From assembly GCA_029783825.1 (NCBI GenBank), contig JAREIK010014603.1:1-64000 (forward strand): DNA of 64,000 nt, in the 5' to 3' direction. The position numbers were made by a program, and so were the translations under genes. Shown in pieces: positions 25,301-35,929 of this stretch (positions within the stretch are counted from its first letter, which is position 1; each line of letters opens with the position of its first letter). The notes below the pieces were generated by a model. That model worked only from the letters and a program-made list of their open reading frames with translations. It did not search any database and was not told where the DNA came from. The stretch comes from Sapria himalayana. Taxonomy: Eukaryota; Streptophyta; Magnoliopsida; Malpighiales; Rafflesiaceae.

Positions 25301-28300
25301 TTTATTATTTATTAAGTATTATATACATGTTAAAAGGTTTATGTTTTTAGGGGTTTCGGGATTTATGAGCTTACTAATTTAAGTAAGTAAGCATTTAAAA
25401 ATATACAGGTTTTTTTAAAAAAAATGAAATAACAAAAAATTTATTTTTATTATTTTTTCTCATTTTTTAAGGTTATAACATTTGAAAATATAAGAATTTT
25501 TAAATTTTTTTAAAAAGTGAATACAATATTTAGTTATAATAATCATTATATTTATATATCATATAAATTCAATATAACCAATTTTATTGATAAATATTCT
25601 AATAATGATCAAAAAATAAATAAATAATCTATTTTTAATAAGATAATTATTAATTAAAATATAATTACAATATAATTACAAAACCTAAAATAATTCAAAA
25701 GCAAAGCAAAATATATTACAAAATAGTAGTTTTTTGTTTTGATTTTTTTTATTTAAAAAATTAATCTATATTTTTTGATTAAAAATAATTTATATAAATT
25801 ATATTTGTCTAACTCATAATTAATTTTTTATTAATATTTATATAAAAATAAACAAATAAATAATTAAAATGAATATTTAAAATTATAATGAAAAATATGA
25901 GATTTATTAATTATTATTTAAAGTATACCCGTTTAATTTTAATTATATATTTCTCAATAATAATTTATTTTATAATTAATATTTCTATAAAAATAAACTG
26001 ATAAATAATAAAAATAAAAATTTTAAATTATACCGAAGAATAATTAAAATGAGATTTATGATTTTTATTAATGTATACCAGTTTAATGGTTTAAGTATTT
26101 AGATGTTTTGTCATTTGAAAATTTAGCGATTTATGTTTTTAGGCATTTAGTGGTTTATAGGTTTTATTTAAACAAAAAAATAATAAACAAATTTTTATAA
26201 TTTTTTCTGATTTTCATAGGTTATAACCTTTGAAAATATAATAATATTTAAATTTTTTTAAATGTAAATATAATATTTTGGTTATAATAATATTAATAAT
26301 TATATATCATATAAATTTATTATAAACAATTTCATTGATAAATATTATAATAATGATCAAAAATTAAATTAATAAACTATTAATAAAGAGATAGAAATTA
26401 ATTAAAAAATATTTACAAAACCCAAATTGATTCAAAATTAAAGTAAAATATATTACTGGAAAATATTTTTAAATTTTTAAATTTTTAAATTTTTACTTCT
26501 TTTATATGCATATATATATTATTTCATTAAAAATAAATTATTTAAATTATATTTGTCACACTCATTATTTATTTTGTAATAAATTTTTAAATAAAAAAAA
26601 CTAATATATAATTAAAATGAATATTTAAAATTATAATAAATAGAAATAAAAATTAGATTTATTATTTATTATGTATTATATATCAGTTTAATGGTTACTG
26701 TATTTATGCATTATGGGTTCTAAGAGTTTACTTATTTAACTGTGTATGCATTTAGTAGTTTATAGGTTTTATTTAAAAAATAAAAAAAACAAAAAATTTA
26801 TTTTTATTATTTTTTGATATTTTCAAACGTTATAACCTTAGAAAATATAATAATTTTTAAATTTTTTTCAAAAGTGAATACAATATGTAGTTATAATAAT
26901 CATTATATTTATATATCATATAAATTCAATATAAACTATTTTATTAATAAATTTTCTAATAATGATCATAAAATAAATTAATAATCTATTATTAATAAGA
27001 TAGATATCAATTATAATATAAGTACAAAACCTAAAATGATTCAGAAGCAAAGCAAAATATATTACTATATAATAATTTTTTGTTTTTAATTTTTTTTTCT
27101 TTTAAAAAGTTTATCTATATTATTTTAATGAAAAATAATTTGTGTAACTCATAATTTATTTTGTAATTAATATTTATATAAAAATAAACAAATAAATAAT
27201 TAAATTTGAATATTTAAAATTAATATGAAAAAAAAATGAGATTTATTCTTTATTATTTAGGATATACTAGTTTAATTTAAATTAGAGCCGTCTCACTAAT
27301 AATTTATTTTGTAATTAATATTTCTATAATAATAAACTGATAAATAAATAAAATAAAAATTTAAATTATAATGAATAATTAAAATAATTTATTTTGTTCT
27401 TCTCTCAACTCTATAATGATTGCTAAAGCTCTATCCAAAATAATAGGAGCTTTTACTTTATCGAAATTATGTCTCATCATATTTGATGTTGAATCACTGG
27501 GCTATCAAAGGTAATTTGACTCATGTACGCTAATAGACTAAACCAAAGTTGTACCCCTATGTGTTGAAATAACTAGTTGTTTAGGATGCTATTTATATTG
27601 ATTATTGTAATTTCTTCTAAAATATCTCTCATGCACACACTCAAAGCAATTTTTTTAAAACATAGTTCACCTCTAAAAAATAACCACCTTGTAGCCAATA
27701 GGACAAACTAGCCCTAGGGTGGTTTGAGTAGGGAAAGAAGTATGTGCTCTCATTCAATCAAGAATCAAAAAATTTATTTTATTGGCATGTCTAAGCCTTT
27801 TTTTTATATCCTCATGGATATGAAAAGTATCATTTCTTTCTTTTTATATAAATTGAGTTATGTATACAAGCTCACAATACCCAAAAAGGTATAAATGAAT
27901 CATATTCAAATGTATAAAAGGTTTTAATCATTGCTCAATATATTAGTCTTGCATATTGACACTTGAGGTCACAAATCAAAGGAAAAAGCCATAGTGATAT
28001 TTCCAATCCCAAGAATTTTAGCTATAGAAAGTTATAAAGAGTAGTACTCGAGCTTTAACTATTTCTACCATCATGACTTTTGCTCTTAAGGAATGTCCAA
28101 AGTTACAATCATTCCTAGAGCAATGACTTTGTAATATAAAAATAAAATGCACAAGCTATGGTCATATCCAATACTTTGACCATATATTATAGTGATTAAA
28201 TATGTATTCATGATCATTCTTAGTGCCATAACAATATGTTCAACAGAGAGACACAAGTTATGGTATATTCTCATCGATATGATTTTGTGTTCTAGAGACA

Positions 28301-28484
28301 AAATATACAATCATGACCATTACTAATGCTACAATAATCTAAAGCAAGAAAGAGACTGAATCCATAACTCACCCCTTGAGTCATGACTTTGTGTTACATA
28401 TACAAAAAGATAAATCTGTGATATTCCTAAAAGTTGTGAATTTCTATTTAAATTTAACACTTAGTCATTTGATTATAATAGTGC

Positions 28485-28570
28485 AAAACATGAGATTTAG
28501 GATTTAGGGTTTATGGAGTAGAGTTATAGTTTTTGGTTCAAGGTTTAGGATTTAAACTTTAGGGTTTATG
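28485..28570 (+). repeat. Degenerate telomere-like tract
   Basis: Successive GGATTTAGGGTTTATGG, AAGGTTTAGGATTTAAAC and TTTAGGGTTTATGG words resemble plant TTTAGGG repeats. The mirrored copy in the right arm is at 57661-57745. Confidence 0.6.
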
Positions 28571-28611
28571 GTTTTTTTTTTGTTTTTTTTTTGGAAAATA
28601 CACACTTTATT
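28571..28611 (-). other. Possible retroposed transcript 3' end (minus strand)
   Basis: On the minus strand AATAAA (28611-28606) is followed after 14-15 bases by an A-rich run interrupted by one C (28592-28571). This spacing is typical of a polyadenylated RNA copied into DNA. The body upstream (plus coordinates above 28611) is not identifiable. Confidence 0.45.
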
Positions 28612-29858
28612 TATCATTTAGGGACACAACTTAAAAGAGACTAAAAAGCTGACTAATTTAGGCCAGCCCATAAAATCCTATGCACCTTAATGATTATATG
28701 CATAAAATACATAATAAAACATAATGCCTACTAATTCCAAGCCTACGAATATAACTAAAATCACCTGGCATTCCCGGACATCAGAGTTGGCATTGAGTCA
28801 TTATGCGCACTACGTCCTTTCCATTCAGATTTGTCCAAGCCTTTTGGAGGAACCTGAATGATGTACCATATTAAAACTATGCAAATAGAAGATTGTGCAT
28901 GTGTGTGACATGCAGCATCAAGTGTTTGCCTATGTCATTGCTATGCAATGGAATACATGTAAAACTGAATACCCATAAATCCACAAGTCCATATCTATGG
29001 CACTTTTTAAATTCATTCTCACTTCTGAATTCCACATTCTTTTGCTTCAATAATCTTCAAAAGAGTATATCTTGGGTTAGAATGCTTCCTCCTCGAGCTC
29101 CAAGAAGTGGTTGTATGTTGCACCGACAAAATATCAAAAAATATGCATGCATCGGTGTGCATGTGTGATGAGGTCCATCTCATAGTCTAATTATTTACGC
29201 GTACAACCAAGCTAGAATACAAGTAAAATTACAAAATGCTATAAAGATGGGTCCTCTGCTCTTGGAAGTGTAGCATCGCCTAATGTGTATTTACAAAATG
29301 CATTAGTTGGCCCTACTTAGAGATACTCATGGGTCCAGTTGCCCTCATTGCATGCTACATAGAGAACCGACAAGATTGTGTGTGTAAATATGTCATGATC
29401 CGTCTCTACAAATACATTGTGCATACAATGCCCATAATACAAATAAGTCTACAAACATAAACTACAAGTTTGAATCTTTCTCTCCCGTGTGGCTGGTCTG
29501 GACTCCATTGCTTACTCGCCCTGTTTGGTGATGCTTCGGATTTTGCCGGCTCTCCAATTAATCATGGATTACCCGCTACTCCAATTGGGTGATGGTTGGG
29601 TGGCCCTCTATGCTGCCTGATAGGGCTAGTGGAGCCCACTCCTAGCTGGGTTTACTACCGACCACTTTGCTCGGTCTCGTCTCTTGTCTAAATGTTATCA
29701 TTCCGGCTTGCTAGCGGGGCCCTCTCTAAACTAGTGGCCCATAATTCTGGCTGCTTCCAGGTCTTGCTGGCCCCTCTAAATGCCACACCAAAATGGACAA
29801 GAATATGTGCACCTGTGTACTGTGGTCCATCGTTATGTGTGTGTAGTGCAGCAGTATC

Positions 29859-30363
29859 AGGGTTTAGGAGTTTAGTAATTTAAGTATTTAGGTATTTTGT
29901 GGTTTATAGGTTTTATTTAAAAAATTTAAAAACAAACAAAAATTTTTATGATTTTTTTTCATTTTCAAGGTTATAACCATTGAAAATATTATAATTTTTA
30001 ATTTTTTTTTGAATGTTAATACAATATTTAATTATAATAATCATAAAAATTAAATATCATGTTAATTTAATATAAATAATTTTATTGATCGATATTATAA
30101 TATTGATCATAAAATAGATTAATAAACTATTATTAATAAGATAGATATTAATTAAAATATATTTGTAGAACCTAAAAAGATTCAAAATCAAAGTAAAATA
30201 TATTACTAAATAATAATTTTTTATTTTTAAATTTTTGATTCTTTTTATAAGCTTATAAATTTTTTTGATGAAGATAAATTATTTAATTATATTTGTCTCA
30301 TTCATAATTTTATTTTGCAATTAATATTTCTATAAAAATAAACTAATAAGTAATTAATATGAA
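29859..30363 (+). repeat. Satellite monomer beside the EDA7/NOL10 copy
   Basis: This single partial monomer has the telomere-like tract (29859-29920), the palindromic GGTTATAACC site (about 29969) and the normal downstream body, ending near GTAATTAATATGAATATT. It has an inverted counterpart at 55861-56372. Confidence 0.85.
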
Positions 30364-31057
30364 TATTGCAATTATCATAGCTTATACCATGCTGGTCAAC
30401 ATGAGCCGTGTTGAGCCGGCACGAGCCATGCCTCATGCTATGTGAGGCATGAACAGCCCATTGGCACAATCCACCTGGCTAAGGACCCAGGATCAGCCAT
30501 GGATCACAAGTTAAGTCTCGTCGAGTGACAGCCCATGGATCTGGATTTATATTTTTAAAAAATTGCCACGTAAATCATATTTCAGTTACATGACCAATTA
30601 CAATTAGTCAGGTAAATAAGAGTTGACTTACACCACAATAGGGTCAGATGACCCTGCTCCCATGACTCATCACCCTTAAAATAGAGGACCAACTCCGCAA
30701 CCAGCCCATGGCATGGCTTGACTAGTGGCATGTCATACCACGAAGGCACAGCCACATGGCAGATCACATGCCATGCAGCTGCCAGCACATGGTCGTTACA
30801 GGCACCAAGGCACTACCTTATCGGCCACTGCCAGCAAGGCAATTAGTCCGTGTCAATCTTACCTCCCACATGATAGCTCGACTAGGCCGCCAAATTTAAG
30901 GTCGAGTTGGTCCAACACACCCAATTTACATTTTCGCCCTTCAACAAACTCTTACAATATGCTGCTAGAATGGGACACACACATGTGAGACAAAAGATAG
31001 TCAGAAATATAAAAGAAGATTGAAAAAACAAAATTTTTATTAAAATTAAGAAATAAA
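30364..31057. other. 3' flank of the minus-strand EDA7/NOL10 copy
   Basis: This is mixed-composition sequence without a recognisable gene. 30390-30480 has GCCGGCACGAGCCATGCC-like words resembling hAT subterminal repeats, but no clear ends. It would hold the 3' untranslated region of the minus-strand copy. Its counterpart 55171-55860 differs at only a few percent of bases. Confidence 0.5.
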
Positions 31058-33108
31058 TTATCTTTTGTAATTCCTCCTCTTCCACGCAGAATTTTTATTA
31101 GCCTTGAAGCCCAAAGACTGGACCCCTCTACGCTTTACACGCCTTCCTTCCCCACCACCACTATTATTATTATTATTATTATCATCGCTATATTCTTCTT
31201 CTTCGTCTAGCCCGTGCTTCTTCCTGTGCGGCTTGACAGAGCTCTTGGAGATGAAAGAAATCTGTCTGGAACTGCCAGCCCCGAACTTAACTTTGCTCGG
31301 GGCAACACGAAGCATATTTTGTGGAGGACCATCATCAGCAAGAGCAGCGATCCTCTCTTCCAAAGTAAGAGCTTCCTCTTTTACAAGTGATCTGCTATTC
31401 CAGAATGCTTCTGCGTGCCTCTCGTCCTTCACTTCGTATAAACTAGATGGCATCAAAAATAGACATCAGGACCACAGAGCAGAGACCGTGACCCAGCCAT
31501 GGGCTCGCCGACACGAGACGATGGGCTGGGGCAGGCTAACCCACGCTGCCATGAAAGACCAACTTACACAGGAACCCGTTGTGTCTATTTTTCAAACCCA
31601 TCTCCGGCACTGTGATCCATGGAGGAGGCATCAAAGTCGCTCGCCGTTGAGCCCTCGTTCATCACCGGCTCAAAATGCTCCTCTAACAAAGAGGTCTGTT
31701 TCTTGGGCCCTCCCGGATGCAGATCCAGATACTGCTTCGAGTTCTTATCAATCTAAAAGTCCTAGCTCACATTATATATTTTTTTAAAAAGATTAAAAAA
31801 AAAAGATTAAAAAAATGATTAAAAAAAAGATTTAAAAAAAAAGATAAAAATGGACGAGGTACCTCGTCCTCGAACAGGCGCGCGAATCGCTCATCTTTCA
31901 GCACCTCGCTGCCAAGTCCCTTCTTTTTCTTTGAAGTTTTTTTCTTCTCGTTTTTCTGCGGTTTCCTCCTTTTCTTTCTCATCAGCTTCGTTCTTAATTA
32001 TACTTGCGGCAATTTCCCTATTAACTTTTGGGAATCTAATCTGCTTCTGCAGCACACGCACGCACGCACGTACGCACAGAACATTTAAAGAGTAGTTGTG
32101 GCAGAGAAAAGCAAACTCCGTCTCCGTGAGGAGAAGCACAATTTTTTGTGAGTAAAACATACTGTGATACGAGAGGCCCACACTTGTTCCATCTTCTCTT
32201 TTTTTGCTCCTCAACATATGTTTCGTATGAAAAAGGTCGGCCCACTGCTTACACTGCATCAAGAGATATAAACATACATGAATATGTAAGCATCTATCTT
32301 TTTTATAATCTTTTTTATTTTATCCCCTTCCTGGCACTCCACCCATCCCTATTATCAGTCAGTAAAGTATAGGGCCCATAAGTATCCCATATATGGGCCT
32401 CGAGGCGCCATATAATGCCCCCTTCCATGCGGTATGAATAGGGTTGGAGCAAGCAAAGTATCCAACGTGGCACCAGCATGGCAGCTACAATGGATGGACA
32501 CCAACAATGCTGGTGCACGAGGTGATAGGCAGGCTCACACACCTAATAAAAAAACTAAAGTCACATATATGAACGTCACAAATTTGAAATTATTTTAACA
32601 TAAATAATAATCTAAAAAATCATGATTTTTTTTAAAAAAATTGACAAAATATTGACATCATAAAAAAAATTATAGTTTCAAAATTAATAATAGAACAGAA
32701 GCCACCTCCCATAATGTAGAAGAATCAGTGGGGGGCCCCTCTCATAGGTAGCTTAGCTGGTGAAGACTCTTGGCAATGACCAGGAGATCATGAGTTCAAG
32801 TCTTACCGGTGGGGGGTACTGGGGATATTCCTTACCTACTCGGTTCTCTGGGAGCCCAAGGGGACGTAAGTGGCCACGTAAGTGGGCCCTGTAGTCCATG
32901 GTGTTCAAAAAAAAAAGAAGAAGAAGCAGAAATAAGGTGAGGGGCTCACCTTCAGACACAACCGGTGGTCAATGAAAAATCCATGCATGGAAGGCTTCAA
33001 GAGATCGGTGCCGATCAATTTAGTCAAGTTCAATTTCTCAATATCATCCCTCGTTAAGAATTTGTAATTATCATATATGGCTGTTTTTGCATTCTTTTCC
33101 AGCTCTTC
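31058..33108 (-). pseudogene. EDA7: EDA7/NOL10-like 3'-half pseudogene, left copy
   Basis: The last five exons of the nucleolar WD-repeat protein family are present on the minus strand. Exons: 33108-32950 (EELEKNAKTAIYDNYKF, then LIGTDLLKPSMHGFFID); 32253-32163 (FSYETY region, two bases shorter than the other copy and frameshifted); 32046-31863 (LPKVNREIAASIIKNEAD, one base longer and frameshifted); 31761-31568 (YLDLHPGGPKKQTSLLEEHF, with two in-frame TAG codons); 31442-31058 (LYEVKDERHAEAFWNS to the stop, open throughout). Splice sites match those of the plus-strand copy. No exon 5' of EELEK is present: homology stops at 33142 inside the preceding intron, where a truncated hAT-like fragment begins. 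It keeps a 75-bp segment that the plus-strand copy has lost. A functional product is very unlikely. Confidence 0.88.
32729..32918 (+). mobile_element. tRNA-derived SINE (left arm copy)
   Basis: The 5' part has RNA polymerase III promoter-like boxes: TAGCTTAGCTGGTGAAG (box A-like) and GAGTTCAAGTCTTACC (box B-like), about 40 bp apart. The element ends GTTCAAAAAAAAAAG. A candidate 11-bp target duplication flanks it, AGAAGAATCAG (32718-32728) and AGAAGAAGCAG (32919-32929). It lies in an EDA7/NOL10 intron, antisense to the gene copy. Its presence at the equivalent site in both arms shows it was inserted before the inverted duplication. Confidence 0.75.
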
Positions 33109-33144
33109 CTGCAAGGTCGAATTGTAATTATCATAAAAGATGCA

Positions 33145-33453
33145 AGTTGCCGTGCAAACGGGCCACGATACCGTGCCAGGTCAGGCATGGCACGAGTCTC
33201 CGTTGACCTCAGCATGGCACAGCATGGTTGGTACCATGGACATGCACGATACGGATAATTCATGTGCCTGGCCGGCCCAGGCACTGCCGAACCGTGCAGT
33301 GCCTCGTGCCTATAGCATATAAATTTCTTGTTCAAGTTCTTCGTGAAGAAATATAATTTTGATATTAAACTACTCTAGATTTAAATCAAAAGTAGCAAAC
33401 AAAAGTCATTACAACTCTAATTTTTGTAAGATGAACCATTTAAGGATAAATCT
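33145..33453 (-). repeat. Short inverted repeat, left member, carrying a truncated hAT-like fragment
   Basis: Matches 36354-36696 in reverse complement, covering GC-rich hAT-like sequence (33145-33320) plus about 130 bp of shared flank (TATAAATTTCTTGTTCAAG onward). The right member has an extra 35-bp tandem unit. The GC-rich part is cut off at 33145, exactly where the giant inverted-repeat arm ends. Confidence 0.85.
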
Positions 33454-34651
33454 CATTAAAGTTGATCCATTCAATTTGAGCATATACTTGGCTAGTGGTG
33501 TCAAATGAGCCCTGCATGGCTCGTCCAACCCATGTTTGGGTAGAGTCTGGCCGAGCCTACATTCATAGGCAGAGAGAGAGAGAGAGAGAGAAAAGTTTTT
33601 ATAGTGGGGCGACGGTAAATGAGAAAAACAAAGAACAAAGAAAAACCCTACCTGTCATAATGGAACCACTCGAACCATATATTCTATCTACCATAACTAT
33701 TGGGTTGGATTATAATCCGGGTCGGTCCACAATCTGAGTCCACCCTATTTAATTCAAGGCAATCAATTGTACTCTTACCACACACATATATACCTATAAA
33801 CATGATATATTTACAAATAAAAACATGAAACTATTACACACACACACACACACACACTTACATACATACATACATATGTGTATATATATGTAAATGAAAT
33901 AATTATTTGATATTGTAAAATTATTTAAATTAAGTTATTATAAATTGTTTATATTTATATACAAACATTAAAATACATATATACATGTGTGTGTGAAAAT
34001 GTCTTTAAAATATTTTGATTTTGAAATTTTAATTAAACTAAAATATTATAATTTATTTATATTAAAAACAAACAAACAGATATACACACACATATACACA
34101 TTAATATGTGTGTGTGTGTGTAAAGTAATTAATTTTTTTTTAATTTTGAAAATTTATTTGAAATAAATTATTTTTAATTATTTATATTAAAAACAAATAT
34201 TATAATTATAGATAGATAGAGATATATATATATATATATATATGTACATATATATATCAAAGTGTATATTATGTGTATTTATATACATGCGTATAATGAT
34301 ATATTTCAAACAATACTTATGTATATATTGATGCATTGATAAAAGTATATACATATATGTACACATATTCAGTAACATGTATGTAAATTATTGTTCAAGT
34401 AATTATGTAATTTTGAATTATGTTAAATATTGTATAATATTTCTTAATTTTGTTTGCTAATTCATAATTGACATGACTTGCATAGAATTTTTGAAAATTA
34501 TAGATTTCTTTTATCTTAAAAAGAAATAAATGGTGAAATGTTTTGATTAATTCATGAGTGTGTAGATTTAATTAAAAATAATGCTGAGTCTTCTGAATAT
34601 AATGTTGGAGTCAAATTTATTTATAAATTTCACTCCAAGTGAGCATGGAGT
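33454..34651. other. Intergenic mosaic with simple repeats and one hAT-like end
   Basis: At 33493 TAGTGGTGTCAAATGAGCC resembles the left end of the element 2 family; no matching right end is seen. (GA)n lies at 33571-33592 and (CA)n at 33835-33857. 33880-34390 is AT-rich, with a loosely repeated block of about 150 bp (ATTATTT...TTATATTAAAAACAAA) and interspersed TATATA/TGTGTG runs. No gene is seen. Confidence 0.6.
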
Positions 34652-34990
34652 TAGAGGTGTCAAGGGGCTAGTTAGGAGTTGTTTGGGTCGAGTCTGTTTT
34701 AAAAAAATTAAGATTTTGGCAGCATGCTGTCGTCGCCCATCTGGCATCACCGCATCATTTTCTCATATGGCATTATTCAGTGCAACTGGCAACATCCCCA
34801 TGGAATGCCCGTGTGCCATATACCTATGCAGTGCCTGGCATGGCACACGGGCCAAAAACCCTGGACATGTCAGGGCACAAATCGTGAAGAGTGTCTACCT
34901 GGCACAGGCCCGGACATAGCATTTTAACTTGTCATGACAGGCACAACTAAACCATGATGAGCTTTGGGCTAGGTGGGCCGGACCAGGCCA
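34652..34990 (+). mobile_element. hAT-like non-autonomous fragment, left end only
   Basis: Begins TAGAGGTGTCAAGGGGC, as in element 2, followed by GC-rich subterminal words (GGCATGGCACACGGGCC). No GACACCTCTA right end is found, so the right boundary is a composition estimate. Confidence 0.5.
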
Positions 34991-35929
34991 CCCAACCAAT
35001 TTAACCTGAACATTGAATAAAATTCATTTGGCATTTATTTCATTGTCAGATTTAATATTTTTTGCATTATTTAATGCCACTTGATAGATTATTCCATATC
35101 AAAAATACTATGTTGACCTAATAAGAGTATCTCCAAGAGACTAGCTAAACATTCTCTTTTAGCTTTTTTATATAGCATACCCTTAAATTTTGTCTCCAAT
35201 ATACTAGTTATCACGTTATCTATTTCCCCCATTAGTACCATTTGACTAGCTATTTCTAGCTAGGGCAAAGTTATTAGCTATTTCCACTTTAGTTATTTTA
35301 AATATATTTTCTTAAATTTATCCAAACAATGTACACTAAACATTAAATAACCTAAAAATATTTTTTTATTTTGATATTTTTCATAAATTATAAATAAGAT
35401 CACTATTAAAAAATAAAAAAAAATAAAAATTTGATGATGTGGTTTAATATTTTTCGTAAATAAAAATTTGAGTTTTCAAATCCGCTTAAATAATTTTGTA
35501 GTTTTTTTAAAGTATAAATGATGGATTCATCCATAATTTAAAGTATAAATGAATTTGTAGTTTTCAAATTCATCCATAATTTTGTAGTTTTGCAGTTTTT
35601 TTAAAGTATTTGTGTGTGTGTGGTTGTTTTTTTGTGCTTGTGCGTGTGCTTGTGCGTGTGCGTGTGATTGTTTTTTTGTGTTTGTGTGTGTGCTTGTGTG
35701 TAAATAACGGTACAAGTATTATAAATATGACCGTTAAAAAAATTAGTGTTTAAAATTTCAAATTTAAAAATTTTTGAATTTAATCAATATGGCATCATGG
35801 TGATGATATGGTATTTAATATATTATTTTAATTATAATTTTTTAAAGTTAATTATAATTAATTGAAGTTATTAGGTTAAATAGATATCATTATTGAAACT
35901 AACTTAAAAAATAGGGAAGAATTATGTTT
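34991..35929. other. AT-rich intergenic DNA with MITE-like and GT-rich stretches
   Basis: 35125-35300 (AGAGTATCTCCAAGAGACTAG, TTAGCTATTTCCACTTTAG) resembles the ends of common plant miniature elements, but no paired terminus was found. 35470-35600 has an imperfect direct repeat of AAAGTATAAATGA/TTCATCCATAATTT. 35609-35702 is a degenerate (TG)n tract. No gene is seen. Confidence 0.45.

Larger units (their letters stand above)
11816..27380 (+). repeat. AT-rich satellite array, main block
   Basis: Same family and orientation as 1-4579. Palindrome landmarks occur near 13067, 14582, 15176, 16373, 17115, 17709, 18440, 19057, 19655, 20192, 20778, 21378, 21910, 22503, 23098, 23678, 24275, 24871, 25470, 26219 and 26826. 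Most spacings are 580-600 bp, some are about 535 and some 730-750. The long form carries about 150 extra bp starting TTAAATTAGATCTGTCTCAC (16818, 18157, 25930, 27260). Monomers differ visibly from each other, except for the recent duplication at 12121-15150. No genes are seen; short AT-rich open frames here recur because the repeat recurs. Confidence 0.9.
27381..29858. other. 2.5-kb non-satellite insert (left arm copy)
   Basis: Base composition changes abruptly from AT satellite to mixed sequence and back (satellite resumes GGGTTTAGGAGTTTAG at about 29859). I recognise no protein domain. The open frames are short and lack family signatures. The insert contains a telomere-like tract (28485-28570) and, on the minus strand, what looks like a polyadenylated 3' end (28571-28611). 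No flanking duplication or terminal repeats are evident. About 60 bp of the expected satellite sequence is missing at the insertion point. Confidence 0.6.
22246..33142 (-). repeat. Left arm of giant inverted repeat
   Basis: This arm matches 53173-64000 in reverse complement. Paired landmarks: 22787/63460 (satellite), about 27390/58845 (start of insert), about 28571-28592/57640-57660 (homopolymer tract), 29858/56373 (end of insert), 31058/55170 (end of the EDA7/NOL10 copy), 32729-32918/53390-53584 (SINE) and 33108/53204 (an exon boundary). Position sums stay near 86,250-86,310, so the arms are collinear with small indels. Identity is roughly 95-98% by eye. The left limit is only where the partner leaves the window. 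Confidence 0.92.

Noticed and set aside
27381..29858. Organelle-derived DNA
   Set aside because: The composition looks compatible, but I recognise no chloroplast or mitochondrial gene in it; left unidentified.
31104..31787. 227-codon plus-strand open frame across the left EDA7/NOL10 copy
   Set aside because: It is antisense to real exons of the minus-strand copy and crosses their introns; the minus-strand reading matches a known family.
32750..32815. A tRNA gene
   Set aside because: The box A and box B words belong to a SINE with a poly(A) tail; no full cloverleaf or CCA-compatible acceptor stem is apparent.
35120..35900. Miniature transposon beginning AGAGTATCTCCAAGAG
   Set aside because: One end resembles common plant miniature elements, but I found no matching terminus or target duplication.
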